Below are positions 35,571-43,826 of a stretch of 64,000 nt of DNA, piece by piece. The notes below the pieces were generated by a model that was given only the letters and a program-made list of their open reading frames with translations, ran no database searches and was not told the origin of the DNA. The translations under genes were made by a program, and so were the position numbers. The stretch covers positions 1 to 64,000 of the forward strand of contig NZ_JAJALI010000013.1 of NCBI RefSeq assembly GCF_020523795.1, in the 5' to 3' direction. Every line of letters starts with the position of its first letter. The first letter of the stretch is position 1. The stretch is from Ancylobacter sp. Lp-2. Lineage in GTDB: Bacteria; Pseudomonadota; Alphaproteobacteria; Rhizobiales; Xanthobacteraceae.

Positions 35571-36329
35571 CCCACCACGATCCCCCTCAACCCGCCCAGG
35601 CTACCGGAGGCGACATCGCCGCCCCTTGGAACCGCCAAGCTAATGGGATCGATCCTGGCTGCGAATATCCTCTAATCAGCGGATTTGAGCGCGCGAGCCG
35701 ACATAGTGGAGCGGTTCGCGACGGTGTCGGGCGAGACCCTATCGAGGTGCCGAAAGCCGGCCGCCTCGGACTCAGCCCCGAAGGGCCGGCAAGCCAGAGA
35801 ACGGGAAACCGACGCTCCCCGCCGCGTGAGAACGCCAGCGGATGTTCCGGTTGCGAATGGCATCACCGCGACGGCCTCGGCGGTGGCGGCCGCCCGACGG
35901 GCAGCCCTCCCCTCCTCTTCCCGATTGGTGCGCGTCGGCCGCGCTCACCCGGCCGCGACGATGGCGCCCCGATAGCGCCCGGACGCGAGAACGATGAGCC
36001 GTCATTGGCCGCCCGACACCTCGCCTGTGGCGTGCCGATCAGGCGGATGCGCCCGTCGAGGCCTCCCTCAATCGGCGTCGCATGAAGGCCACCGCACCAA
36101 CCCAGCCCAGATGCCCCGGTAGCCGGCTCTCAACCGCCGGCAAGCTGGCACGGCAGGCCCGATCGCGCGGTCGCTCGCGGGTATGCGTCGCGTTCAAATA
36201 TTTCAATTGCGCAATCTGATATGTCAGATTATGAATTTGACGTACCACATCAGTCACGAAGAACTGGTGTGGCCATCAAAGCGCTGCATAAAAAGAACGG
36301 CGCTCATGATTTATCGAGAGGAACGCTCC
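35571..36329. other. Long intergenic region upstream of the XapX genes
   Basis: About 760 bp without a convincing gene. Short open frames exist on both strands but have no ribosome site or recognisable motif. The right-hand part is A/T-rich and contains an 18-bp palindrome at 36213-36230. The left part (35640-36150) is GC-rich and may be decayed coding sequence. Confidence 0.5.
36213..36230. promoter_or_regulatory. 18-bp palindrome upstream of the XapX operon
   Basis: AATCTGA-TATG-TCAGATT, arms perfect. It contains TGATATGTCA, close to sites bound by GntR/FCD regulators, and lies 100 bp upstream of the first XapX gene. The GntR gene at 37945 terminates this gene group and is the natural candidate to bind it. 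Confidence 0.5.
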
Positions 36330-36539
36330 ATGCACTACGTTTTCGTAGGGCGCAATGAAGTCGTTGCGCTTGCCGTCGGCCTGATAACAGGGACGATTTA
36401 CTCCTACCTCAACCTTCCGATTCCTGCCCCGAACGTTCTGGGAGGAATATTCGCGATCATCTTTACGTTCATCGGCTACCTCATCGTGCAGAAAATCCGT
36501 GGCCAGATCGGCTTCGGCCGCCCGCCTCGCAACAGCTGA
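36330..36539 (+). CDS. XapX (DUF1427) membrane protein 1
   Basis: A 69-residue protein with two hydrophobic segments: VVALAVGLITGTIYSYL and PNVLGGIFAIIFTFIGYLIV, joined by the conserved LPIPAPN turn. This is the XapX/DUF1427 family of small inner-membrane proteins, function unknown. The ATG at 36330 follows GAGAGG; a longer frame upstream is not conserved. It is followed after 15 bp by a paralogue. Confidence 0.85.
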   Translation: MHYVFVGRNEVVALAVGLITGTIYSYLNLPIPAPNVLGGIFAIIFTFIGYLIVQKIRGQIGFGRPPRNS

Positions 36540-36554
36540 CCATAGGGGGCATGC

Positions 36555-36749
36555 ATGATTGAAATCGGCATTGGCGCGGTCGAAATACAGGCCGCCATCG
36601 TCGGGCTGGTGACCGGCCTCATCTACACCGCCGTCCGCGCGCCCATTCCGGCGCCCAACGTTCTCGGCGGCATCTTCGCGATCATCGGAACATTCATCGG
36701 CTTCGCCGCCGTCGCGGCAGCGCGCGGCCAGCTCGGCTTTGCATTCTGA
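36555..36749 (+). CDS. XapX (DUF1427) membrane protein 2
   Basis: A 64-residue paralogue of the preceding protein with the same core (AAIVGLVTGLIYTAV, APIPAPNVLGGIFAIIGTFIG) and a shared C-terminal RGQLGF / RGQIGF end. The two probably form a hetero-oligomeric membrane unit, as small paired membrane proteins often do. It is eight bases upstream of the amidase gene, so the three are co-transcribed. Channel or transport of the amidase substrate is a possible role; this is inference. Confidence 0.83.
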   Translation: MIEIGIGAVEIQAAIVGLVTGLIYTAVRAPIPAPNVLGGIFAIIGTFIGFAAVAAARGQLGFAF

Positions 36750-36757
36750 GGGACGAC

Positions 36758-37819
36758 ATGAACAAGCACGCCAATTTCACCACCGCACCGTCGATTGCCT
36801 ATCACGAGGTCCGGGCCACGCTCGAAACCGTGCAATGGGGAGCGTTCGACGGCAGCGTCGCGCCGGTCTGCACCGTCGCTTCCGGCGACATCGTCCGGAT
36901 CGAGTGCCTGTGCCACCACGCGGGCGACGCGCCGGACTATCTGATGGATGACGCCGTCCGCGCGATCTATGACGGCATTCCCGAGGATCAGCGCACCCCC
37001 GGCGTCCACATCCTCACCGGCCCGATCTATGTGGAAGGCGCCGAGCCCGGCGACACGCTCGAATGCCGCGTCCTCAGCATGGAGCCGCGCCTCAAATACG
37101 GCGTGAACTTCCAGGGCCGGTGGGGCATGCTGGACAAGGAGTTCGACAGCAAGGAGCACGTCATCGTCTATGAGGCGGACGTGAAGACCGGCACCGCCAA
37201 GGCCCTGTTCCAGTTTCCCTATGACAGCCCGCCGGAGCGGGGCGTCCCCGGTCGCTACACGCAGGTGCCGCATGCCGAGCGCCGGCCGGCGCTGGAAGGC
37301 ATCGTCGTGCCGCTGCGGCTGCACTTCGGCACCGCCGGCGTCTGCCCGCCCTCCGACGAGCCGATCAGCACCGTGCCGCCCGGCGTGCATGGCGGCAATG
37401 TCGACAACCGCGAATTCGTCGCCGGCACCAGCATGTTCTATCCCGTCCACAAGGAGGGCGCGCTGTTCTGGGCTGGCGACACCCATTTCGCGGAAGGCGA
37501 CGGCGAGGTGAACGGCACGGCGATCGAGGCGCACGTCAACGCCACCATCCAGCTGGTGCTGCACAAGGGCTCGCGCGGCAAGAACCCGATCCTCGAGACC
37601 CCGGAGCTGTGGATCTGCCACGGCTTCAGCGAGGATCTCGACGAAGCCACCAAGGAGGCGGTGCTCGAGATGATCGCCCTGCTCGGCCGGGAATGGGGCC
37701 TGTCGCGCGAGGAAGCCTACTCGCTGTGCAGCATCGCCGGCGACCTGCGCGTCACCCAGGTCGTCGATGGCGTGAAGGGCGCGCATATGGCGATGCGACG
37801 CGACCTGAAGCGCGGCTGA
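36758..37819 (+). CDS. Acetamidase/formamidase family protein
   Basis: A 353-residue enzyme of the FmdA/AmdA family, which releases ammonia from formamide, acetamide or related amides. Conserved segments: VEGAEPGDTLECRVLSMEP, PPGVHGGNVDNREFVAG, ALFWAGDTHFAEGDGEVNGT and the middle IEAHVNATIQLVL. The ATG at 36758 lies shortly after XapX2 with GAGGG upstream. In a methylotroph, formamide could be a C1/N source, but the natural amide is not shown. The two XapX genes and the GntR gene share its transcription direction. Confidence 0.87.
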   Translation: MNKHANFTTAPSIAYHEVRATLETVQWGAFDGSVAPVCTVASGDIVRIECLCHHAGDAPDYLMDDAVRAIYDGIPEDQRTPGVHILTGPIYVEGAEPGDTLECRVLSMEPRLKYGVNFQGRWGMLDKEFDSKEHVIVYEADVKTGTAKALFQFPYDSPPERGVPGRYTQVPHAERRPALEGIVVPLRLHFGTAGVCPPSDEPISTVPPGVHGGNVDNREFVAGTSMFYPVHKEGALFWAGDTHFAEGDGEVNGTAIEAHVNATIQLVLHKGSRGKNPILETPELWICHGFSEDLDEATKEAVLEMIALLGREWGLSREEAYSLCSIAGDLRVTQVVDGVKGAHMAMRRDLKRG

Positions 37820-37860
37820 TCCACCCAGCCATCCTGTTCGTTTCTTCCTATCGGAACCTG

Positions 37861-37890
37861 GCAGGCGCTTCGGCGCCTGCTTCTTTTTCT
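37861..37890 (+). terminator. Rho-independent terminator after the amidase gene
   Basis: GCAGGCGC-TTCG-GCGCCTGC (37861-37880) forms a perfect 8-bp stem with a UUCG tetraloop, followed directly by TTCTTTTTCT. This is a textbook terminator, 42 bp after the amidase stop. It shows that the GntR gene at 37945 starts its own transcript or depends on read-through. Confidence 0.88.
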
Positions 37891-37944
37891 CCGTGTTTGT
37901 CCTACATTGCCCCGGAATCGACCGGCGGTAGCCAAGGAAGGGTG

Positions 37945-38616
37945 ATGGGCAAGCAGACCGAACAGCCGGAACTATCCCAGGCCCGCCAGGCCTACCGGCT
38001 CATCGAGGAGATGATCGTCACGCTGAAGCTGCCGCCCGGCCACAAGATTTCCGAAACCTCGCTCAGCAAGACGCTCGGCATCGGACGGACGCCCATTCGC
38101 GAGGCGCTGCAGCGCCTGTCCTTCGAGGGGACCGTTCGAATCGTCCCCCGCTCCGGCGTCGTCGTCTCCGAGATCGACCTCGTCGAGCAGCTCGGCATGC
38201 TGGAGGTGCGGCGCGGCATCGAAAGCGTCCTCGCCGGACGAGCGGCGCGCTTCGCCACGAACTCGCTGAAGCAGGAATTCGCCGCTGTCGCCGACGCCTT
38301 CGACAAGGTGGCCGAAAGCCGCGAGGGCGCGGCATTCGTCGCCGCGGACCGCGAATTCAACACGCTCATCATCCAGACCGCCAACAGCAAATACGCCACC
38401 CAGGCCATCGGCCCGATCGAGGCGCAGACGCGGCGGTTCTGGTTTCTCTACTTCAAGGAATTCGGCGACCTGCGGCGCGTCTGCGAGCTGCATGCCGCCA
38501 TCGCCCGCAAGATCGCCCATGGCGACGAAGCCGGCGCGAAGCGCGCATCCGACGCCCTGATGGACTATGTCGAGGAATACACCAAGAAGACCCTCCGGGT
38601 GTATGGCGTCGCCTAG
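37945..38616 (+). CDS. GntR-family regulator (FCD type)
   Basis: A 223-residue regulator with an N-terminal winged HTH (residues ~10-75: LPPGHKISETSLSKTLGIGR, TPIREALQRLSFEGTV) and a C-terminal all-helical FCD domain (ADREFNTLIIQTANS, CELHAAIARKIAHGD) that binds a metal and/or small organic acid. GGAAGG precedes the ATG at 37945. It lies just downstream of the XapX/amidase genes and a terminator, so it probably regulates that operon. Confidence 0.87.
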   Translation: MGKQTEQPELSQARQAYRLIEEMIVTLKLPPGHKISETSLSKTLGIGRTPIREALQRLSFEGTVRIVPRSGVVVSEIDLVEQLGMLEVRRGIESVLAGRAARFATNSLKQEFAAVADAFDKVAESREGAAFVAADREFNTLIIQTANSKYATQAIGPIEAQTRRFWFLYFKEFGDLRRVCELHAAIARKIAHGDEAGAKRASDALMDYVEEYTKKTLRVYGVA

Positions 38617-38792
38617 GCCCGCGCTTCACAGGCTGTCGGCCTCGGTCTCCGGATGCGGCGGCCGCGCCGCAGGACCGCGAAGGGAAATCGGCAGCCCGGG
38701 CGACGCGCCGGGAGCCCCGCGAAAGGCAAGCACGCCGCGGCCGCCTCAATCCTGTATCAGGTGGAAGAGCAATCGCGGCCCGGAGCTACATC

Positions 38793-39485
38793 GTGGAAAC
38801 GTCTCTCTATGAACCCGTCAAGCGCTTCCTGGAGGCGCTCGGCTACAGAGTGAAGGGAGAGATCGGTTCCTGCGACCTTGTCGGGCTACGCGACGACGAC
38901 CCGACCGTCGTGGTCATCGGCGAACTCAAATTGACGTTCAATCTCGAGCTGCTCCTGCAGGGCGTGGACCGGATGAACGTCGGCGACGAGATCTGGCTGG
39001 CGGCGAAGCTCTCCGCCAGAGGCAAGGGACGCGAAAGCGATCCACGCTATCGCAATCTATGCCGGCGCCTGGGCCTCGGCCTGCTCGGCGTCGCCGATTC
39101 CGGCCACGTCGACATCCTCGTCTCGCCGACCGCGCCGATGCCGCGGAAAGACCCCCGCCGTCGCTCGCGGCTGGTGGAGGAGCATAAGCGGCGGCAGGGC
39201 GACCCCGTTGCCGGCGGCGGCACGCGCAAGCCCATCATGACCGCGTATCGCCAGCAGGCACTCGGTTGCGCCGCCGCGATGGCAGCGGCGCCGCAGCGGC
39301 CGCGCGACCTGAAGCGGGCCTTCCCCGACGCCCAGAAGATCCTGCGCCGCAATGTCTATGGCTGGTTCGAACGCGCGGAGCGCGGCGTGTACGCGCTCAC
39401 CGCTGCGGGCCACAGCGCATTGGCGGCCTGGATGCCGGCGCCCGCGCCGATCGCCGACCGGGAGGACGCGGAGGCGACGGAGTAG
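38793..39485 (+). CDS. DUF2161 protein with PD-(D/E)xK nuclease-like core
   Basis: A 230-residue protein of the DUF2161 family. The N-terminal ~130 residues contain a PD-(D/E)xK-type core: CDLVGL with Asp28, then VVVIGELKL with Glu44 and Lys46. The C-terminal part (from about residue 145) resembles a winged-helix DNA-binding module (FPDAQKILRRNVYGWFERAE, GVYALTAAGHSAL). This combination suggests a nuclease or DNA-processing enzyme, but activity is unproven. It stands alone on its strand, convergent with the first Hint gene. Confidence 0.78.
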   Translation: METSLYEPVKRFLEALGYRVKGEIGSCDLVGLRDDDPTVVVIGELKLTFNLELLLQGVDRMNVGDEIWLAAKLSARGKGRESDPRYRNLCRRLGLGLLGVADSGHVDILVSPTAPMPRKDPRRRSRLVEEHKRRQGDPVAGGGTRKPIMTAYRQQALGCAAAMAAAPQRPRDLKRAFPDAQKILRRNVYGWFERAERGVYALTAAGHSALAAWMPAPAPIADREDAEATE

Positions 39486-39506
39486 TCATCGGGTGACGGC
39501 GTCCGC

Positions 39507-40406
39507 TCAAGCCGCCGCCGTCGTCCCGGTCTCGATCGCGCGCTTGGCGAGATGATCGGCAAGGCGCTCGGCAAGGCGGGCCCGGAGCGCGGCCGGCAAC
39601 TGCCGCGCCGACTTCACGCGCGGCAGGTCCAGCTCGGCAATCGGGGCCTCCGGCGCCTCCTGCCAGTTGTCGAACCGTCGGCGCGTGACATTGTCGACGA
39701 AGGTCTCCGCAGGCACGCCTTCCGCCAGGATGAGGGAGTGGTCCGCCAGCTCCACATGATAATAGGTGAAGCTCTTCGGCATCTCCGCGTGACGGACGAT
39801 CGACACGCCGTTCACCAATGCCCCGGCCTGGACGAGGACGCCGTCGACGAGCAGCGCATGGTCCGGCGACACGAAGAGATCGCGGGCCGGCAGGCTATCC
39901 CCCAGCGCCCCCGCCTCGATGCGGACGGGCATGACCTTCATGGAGTCGGCGAACAGGGTGGAGACGGTCTGGCGGGCCAGCCAGCGGACCGGCCTTGCGG
40001 TACCGTTCGACGTCAGCACCGCATCCCCGATCCTGAGCGTCTCGATGGCAACCTCGCCCGCAGGCGTCGCGATCAGGGTTCCAGCGAGGAAACAGGTGAC
40101 GAAACTATCCTCGATGATGGAGATCGGCGTTCCATAATCATAGGCCGTATTTGACAGGTAAATATACTTCAGAGGACCGGAAGCGTCCTCCCAATACACG
40201 ATTATTCCATCCTGATAGTGCCCGATATACACCATTTCACGCAGCAGGCTGCCCCGCGAGGCAACCACTGACTCGTTGACCGAAAAGGTGTCGGAGCCCG
40301 GATCTTCGTTGTCCGTCACCCACTCCGTCGTGTTCTTCAGATTTAGCGTGGTGGATTCTTCGTTGAAATCTATGTAATATAAGTATTGAGTTGTATATGT
40401 TGCCAT
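39507..40406 (-). CDS. Hint-domain protein 1
   Basis: A 299-residue protein. Residues ~1-104 are a Tyr/Thr/Asp-rich domain with no recognised family. Cys105 then begins a Hint (hedgehog/intein) domain: FVTCFLAGTLIATPAGE, later VSPDHALLVDG with the block B-type His, and AETFVDN. A conserved LDLPRVKSARQLPAALRARL tail follows. Hint domains can self-cleave at the first Cys, which would release the N-terminal part. The ATG at 40406 has GAGAGGG upstream. DNA of the N-terminal part is noticeably A/T-richer than the Hint part. No secretion signal is evident. Paralogous to the next gene. Confidence 0.82.
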   Translation of the reverse strand: MATYTTQYLYYIDFNEESTTLNLKNTTEWVTDNEDPGSDTFSVNESVVASRGSLLREMVYIGHYQDGIIVYWEDASGPLKYIYLSNTAYDYGTPISIIEDSFVTCFLAGTLIATPAGEVAIETLRIGDAVLTSNGTARPVRWLARQTVSTLFADSMKVMPVRIEAGALGDSLPARDLFVSPDHALLVDGVLVQAGALVNGVSIVRHAEMPKSFTYYHVELADHSLILAEGVPAETFVDNVTRRRFDNWQEAPEAPIAELDLPRVKSARQLPAALRARLAERLADHLAKRAIETGTTAAA

Positions 40407-40624
40407 ATACCCTCTCCCCAATCGACTGATAGCCCGAATAACGGCGCTGCGACGGCATGCAATGGCCGCCCCGGCAATCGGAGCGCCATCGTCGGGCGGG
40501 CTCCGCATGAGCCGGCAGCGTCGGCGGTCGGCTCATGGCGATGATGCCGTGCGCTACGAAACGGCCGTGTGGACAGAGGCGTCACCTGCGTCAGCACGGC
40601 CGGAAGCGGCCAGGCCGCGCGCGG

Positions 40625-41476
40625 TCACGCGACCGCGGCGCCCCTGCCGGCTCGCGCCTCGAGGCGGGCACGCAGGGCGGCGGGCAGCTGCCGTGCGGAC
40701 TTCACGCGCGGCAGATCGAGCTCAGGCACCGACGCTCCCGCGCCGTGGAGCTCCTCGAATTCGGCGTAGTTGTCGAACCGGCGCCGCGTGACATTGTCCA
40801 CGAAGGTCTCGGCCGGGACGCCCTCGGCAAGCACCAGCGCGTGGTCCTCGAGCTCGATATGGTAATAGGTGAAGCGCTCCTCGGGCCGCTCCACCCGGGC
40901 AATGCTGGTTCCGTTGACCAGCGCGCCGGCCTGCACCAGCAGGCCATCGATCAGTAGCGCATGATCCGGCGAGACGAAAAGATCGCGGACAGGCGCGTTG
41001 TCGGACAGCGCGCCGGCGGCGACGCGGATGGGATAATTGGCAAGGGGATCGGCGAACATCCGCATCACGCTCTGCCGACCGATCCAGCGGACCGGGCGCG
41101 TCTCGCCTGCAGCGGTGAGGACGAGCTCGCCGACGGCCAGATCTTCCACCCGACGCTCGCCCTCCGGCGTGGCGATATGGGTGCCGGCCAGGAAGCAAGT
41201 CGTGAAGGTGCCCTCGGAAGCAAACGGGCCGACGGTATCCGAGGTGGCATAGGGCGTATTCGTGTAAAAAACCGGACCGACGAAGGTATCGATCACGAAC
41301 CCATCGCCACTATACCCGCTAAGGCGCCCAACAATGGAGGTCGACGAGGTGGAGGTAGGATTCAGCGTGTCGCTTATCGCATAGGTGCCATCGGCGAGGT
41401 AGTAATTGACGCCGAATTCACCTCTAACGGTGCTGCCGTCAGAGCCAAGAAGATATGCATAGGTATACGTAGCCAT
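40625..41476 (-). CDS. Hint-domain protein 2
   Basis: A 283-residue paralogue of the preceding protein. Both begin MATYT and share the Hint core (here TTCFLAGTHIATPEGE with Cys94, VSPDHALLIDG, ETFVDNVTRRRFDN) and the tail LDLPRVKSARQLPAALRARL. The N-terminal part (residues 1-93, rich in Ser/Thr/Tyr/Gly) has no clear resemblance to that of protein 1 beyond the first residues. GGGGGAG precedes the ATG at 41476. The pair is on one strand, 218 bp apart. Autoprocessing is a family-based inference. Confidence 0.82.
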   Translation of the reverse strand: MATYTYAYLLGSDGSTVRGEFGVNYYLADGTYAISDTLNPTSTSSTSIVGRLSGYSGDGFVIDTFVGPVFYTNTPYATSDTVGPFASEGTFTTCFLAGTHIATPEGERRVEDLAVGELVLTAAGETRPVRWIGRQSVMRMFADPLANYPIRVAAGALSDNAPVRDLFVSPDHALLIDGLLVQAGALVNGTSIARVERPEERFTYYHIELEDHALVLAEGVPAETFVDNVTRRRFDNYAEFEELHGAGASVPELDLPRVKSARQLPAALRARLEARAGRGAAVA

Positions 41477-42062
41477 AGTTTCTCCCCCGCCGATATCGGA
41501 ATGTATCCTTGGGGTAGCATTCAACCGGCATCTGGACACCTCCTCTAAATAGAGGATGGCGGCACCTCACCCCGAAAGCATGTGTCTGAAAGAGACGGCG
41601 TAACATGGCTCAGGGGACCGACGCGCCCCTCCGCCCCGCCCTACCCTGCCCTCGAAAGCGCGCCCGCTTTCGTTCGGATCACGGCAGTTTTCGCAGCCTT
41701 GCTCGCCCACGCCACTCAGGCAAAGGCGGCAGCGTGATAAGGGCGAAGCAACCCTCCGATGACGGCGACTGCGCAGCCCCCCATCGATTGCGCTCGATGC
41801 CGCAGCCAAGCTTGCAGGCCTCGCCGCCGCGCTATCGGCCGGCATGAGCCGGGAGGCGCGAGCGCGGTCCCGCGCGTTTCGGGGACCGGACATCGGGACG
41901 CATGGCGGCCGCGTCCTCGCTGCGTATTTCTCCCGATGAAAACATGCAGATCAAATGCATGATATTCGGCGTTCCGGAGGTGCGGACCCGGAACAGGCCG
42001 AAATTCAACGGACGGTCGCCGCACGCGCCAGGATCAACGTCCCGTCCCACGAGGAGAAACTC
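41477..42062. other. Intergenic control region, Hint protein 2 / hmp
   Basis: About 585 bp between divergent starts. It contains no convincing gene; an open frame on the minus strand (41567-41893) is Arg/Ser-rich and lacks a ribosome site. An NsrR-like operator is at 41941-41963, about 100 bp upstream of hmp. Confidence 0.6.
41941..41963 (+). promoter_or_regulatory. NsrR-like operator upstream of hmp
   Basis: AACATGCAGAT-C-AAATGCATGAT is an 11-1-11 inverted repeat. The half-sites match the AANATGCATTT pattern of NsrR, the nitric-oxide-responsive repressor, with the left arm differing at two positions. It sits about 100 bp upstream of the hmp start. No nsrR gene is in the window. Confidence 0.65.
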
Positions 42063-43271
42063 ATGTCACCGACGCTCAGCGAGCGTACCGTTGCGCTTGT
42101 CAAGATGACGGTTCCCGCCCTGGAGGCACATGGTCTCGACATTGTGCGAGAGATGTATGCGCGGATGTTCCGCAACCCTGAAATCCGCGACCTGTTCAAC
42201 CAGTCGCACCATGGCGATAATGGCTCCCAGCCCAAGGCGCTCGCCCAGGCCATCCTGGCCTATGCCGCGAACATCGAGAATCTCGGGGCGCTGGCACCTG
42301 CCGTCGAACGCATTGCCCAGAAGCATGTCGGGCTCCAGATCCTGCCCGAGCACTATCCGCACGTCGCCGAGGCGTTGCTGGCCGCGATCCGTTCGGTTCT
42401 GGGCGATGCGGCCACGCCGGAGATTCTCGACGCGTGGGGAGAGGCCTACTGGTTTCTGGCGAACATTCTCATCGCCCGCGAGGCGCGCATCTATGACGAG
42501 CAGAAGCGGACGGATGGCGGCTGGAACGGCTGGCGCGACTTTCGCGTCAGCGAGGTCGTCCGCGAGAGCAGCGTCATCTCGTCCTTCGTCCTGCATCCCC
42601 TCGACGACAAGTCGGTGCTGCGCCACAAGCCCGGCCAGTACCTGACGTTCTGGCTCGAGATTCCCGGCCATCCGCCGGTGAAGCGCAACTTTTCGATATC
42701 GAGCGCCGCCGATGGCAGGACCTACCGCATTTCGGTGAAGCGCGAGCCGCTGGGGCTCGCCTCCAACTGGCTGCACGACAGCGCCGTGCCCGGCACCGTG
42801 CTGAAGGTGGCGGCGCCGGCCGGCGAGTTCCATCTCAAGGCCTCCGATGGCCCCGTGGTGCTTCTGTCGGGAGGCGTCGGCCTTACGCCGATGGTGGCGA
42901 TGCTCGAGGCGCTTGTCGCGAAAGGGGGCGGCCAGCCCGTCTTCTACATCCACGGCACCCACAACCGCGACACCCACGCCATGCGCGACCATGTCCGTAC
43001 CCTCGCCGCCGCCACCCCGGCCGTGCGAGTGGTCGATTTCCACCAGACGCCGTTACCCGACGAATTGGCCGGGCGCGACTTCGACGAAGCCGGCCTGATC
43101 ACCGACGAGTGGCTGGTTTCCAACACGCCGGCCGGCGAGGCCGACTACTATATCTGCGGCCCCAAGCCGTTCCTGCGGGCGGCGATTTCGACGCTGTCGC
43201 TGGCAGGCGTGCCAGCCGAGCGCATTCACTATGAGTTCTTTGGCCCCGCGGACGAGGTGCTGGCGGCCTGA
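42063..43271 (+). CDS. hmp: Flavohaemoglobin, nitric oxide dioxygenase
   Basis: A 402-residue flavohaemoglobin that converts NO and O2 to nitrate using NAD(P)H. The globin domain (residues ~1-140) has Tyr32 (B10), Gln56 and proximal His88 (AQKHVGLQI). The FAD domain follows with RNFSISSA, and then an NAD domain with LSGGVGLTPM and YYICGPKPFL. GAGGAG precedes the ATG at 42063. A likely NsrR operator lies upstream, so it is probably induced by nitrosative stress. Confidence 0.93.
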   Translation: MSPTLSERTVALVKMTVPALEAHGLDIVREMYARMFRNPEIRDLFNQSHHGDNGSQPKALAQAILAYAANIENLGALAPAVERIAQKHVGLQILPEHYPHVAEALLAAIRSVLGDAATPEILDAWGEAYWFLANILIAREARIYDEQKRTDGGWNGWRDFRVSEVVRESSVISSFVLHPLDDKSVLRHKPGQYLTFWLEIPGHPPVKRNFSISSAADGRTYRISVKREPLGLASNWLHDSAVPGTVLKVAAPAGEFHLKASDGPVVLLSGGVGLTPMVAMLEALVAKGGGQPVFYIHGTHNRDTHAMRDHVRTLAAATPAVRVVDFHQTPLPDELAGRDFDEAGLITDEWLVSNTPAGEADYYICGPKPFLRAAISTLSLAGVPAERIHYEFFGPADEVLAA

Positions 43272-43298
43272 CAGCCTGCCGAGGATTTTTCGTCATAA

Positions 43299-43332
43299 GG
43301 AGTGCGCGGCGGTCCGGGCCGCCGCGCACTCC
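43299..43332 (+). terminator. Strong hairpin downstream of hmp
   Basis: GGAGTGCGCGGCGG at 43299-43312 pairs perfectly with CCGCCGCGCACTCC at 43319-43332 around a 6-nt loop. There is no T-run after it, so it may be a weak terminator or an mRNA stabiliser. It separates hmp from the convergent TpsB remnant. Confidence 0.5.
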
Positions 43333-43424
43333 AGCGCGAGCCGGGGCACACGAGGGCGCGCGCCCTGCGACACTGCGTGGAGCGGCGGCAACACTCTATC
43401 CGGTCCTCTTGCGAAGGCGGCCCG

Positions 43425-43790
43425 CTATTTCTTGAAGGCTAGGGAAAAGCGGATGGCGGCTCCCTGCTCCACGCCCAGATCGGAAAGCGTGCAGTCGCGC
43501 CAGAGCGGCGCGGCGACCATCACCATCGCCACGAGGCGCTCATTGATCATTCCCTGCAGGCCGATGCCGACCGAGCCGAGAGCGGCGAAGTCGTAGGGGA
43601 TCTCGGCACGGTTCCAGAGGGCTCCGTAATCGATCGTGCCAAACAGGCTGAACCCGCTCAGCCAGGACATCTTGCTCTCGAGAGTCCGCGACAGCTTCAG
43701 CCCGACCGACACCCCGCTATTGCCGACGATGGCGGCCGGGTCATAGGCCGGACCGAACCCCTCGCCGCCAAGGCACGGCGCGATGGACAT
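43425..43790 (-). pseudogene. C-terminal stub of a TpsB/ShlB-type outer-membrane transporter
   Basis: A 121-codon frame encoding the end of a two-partner-secretion transporter barrel: LGGEGFGPAYDPAAIVGNSG resembles the conserved family segment around the last strands, then GTIDYGALWNR, a GLQGMINERLVAMVMVAAPL strand and a barrel-like end RFSLAFKK. The full transporter (about 550 residues with POTRA domain) is missing; the frame opens only 36 bp beyond the autotransporter stop. It is therefore a truncated remnant. It shares strand and orientation with the autotransporter, downstream of it. Confidence 0.65.
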
Positions 43791-43826
43791 TCACCGCCAT
43801 CGCGAAAACCGGTGCCTTCCGGCGCC

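Noticed and set aside
35685..35975. A 96-codon frame upstream of the XapX genes
   Set aside because: No ribosome site, no family resemblance and a composition typical of non-coding GC-rich sequence.
41567..41893. A 108-codon minus-strand frame between Hint protein 2 and hmp
   Set aside because: Arg/Ser/Ala-rich without a domain or ribosome site.
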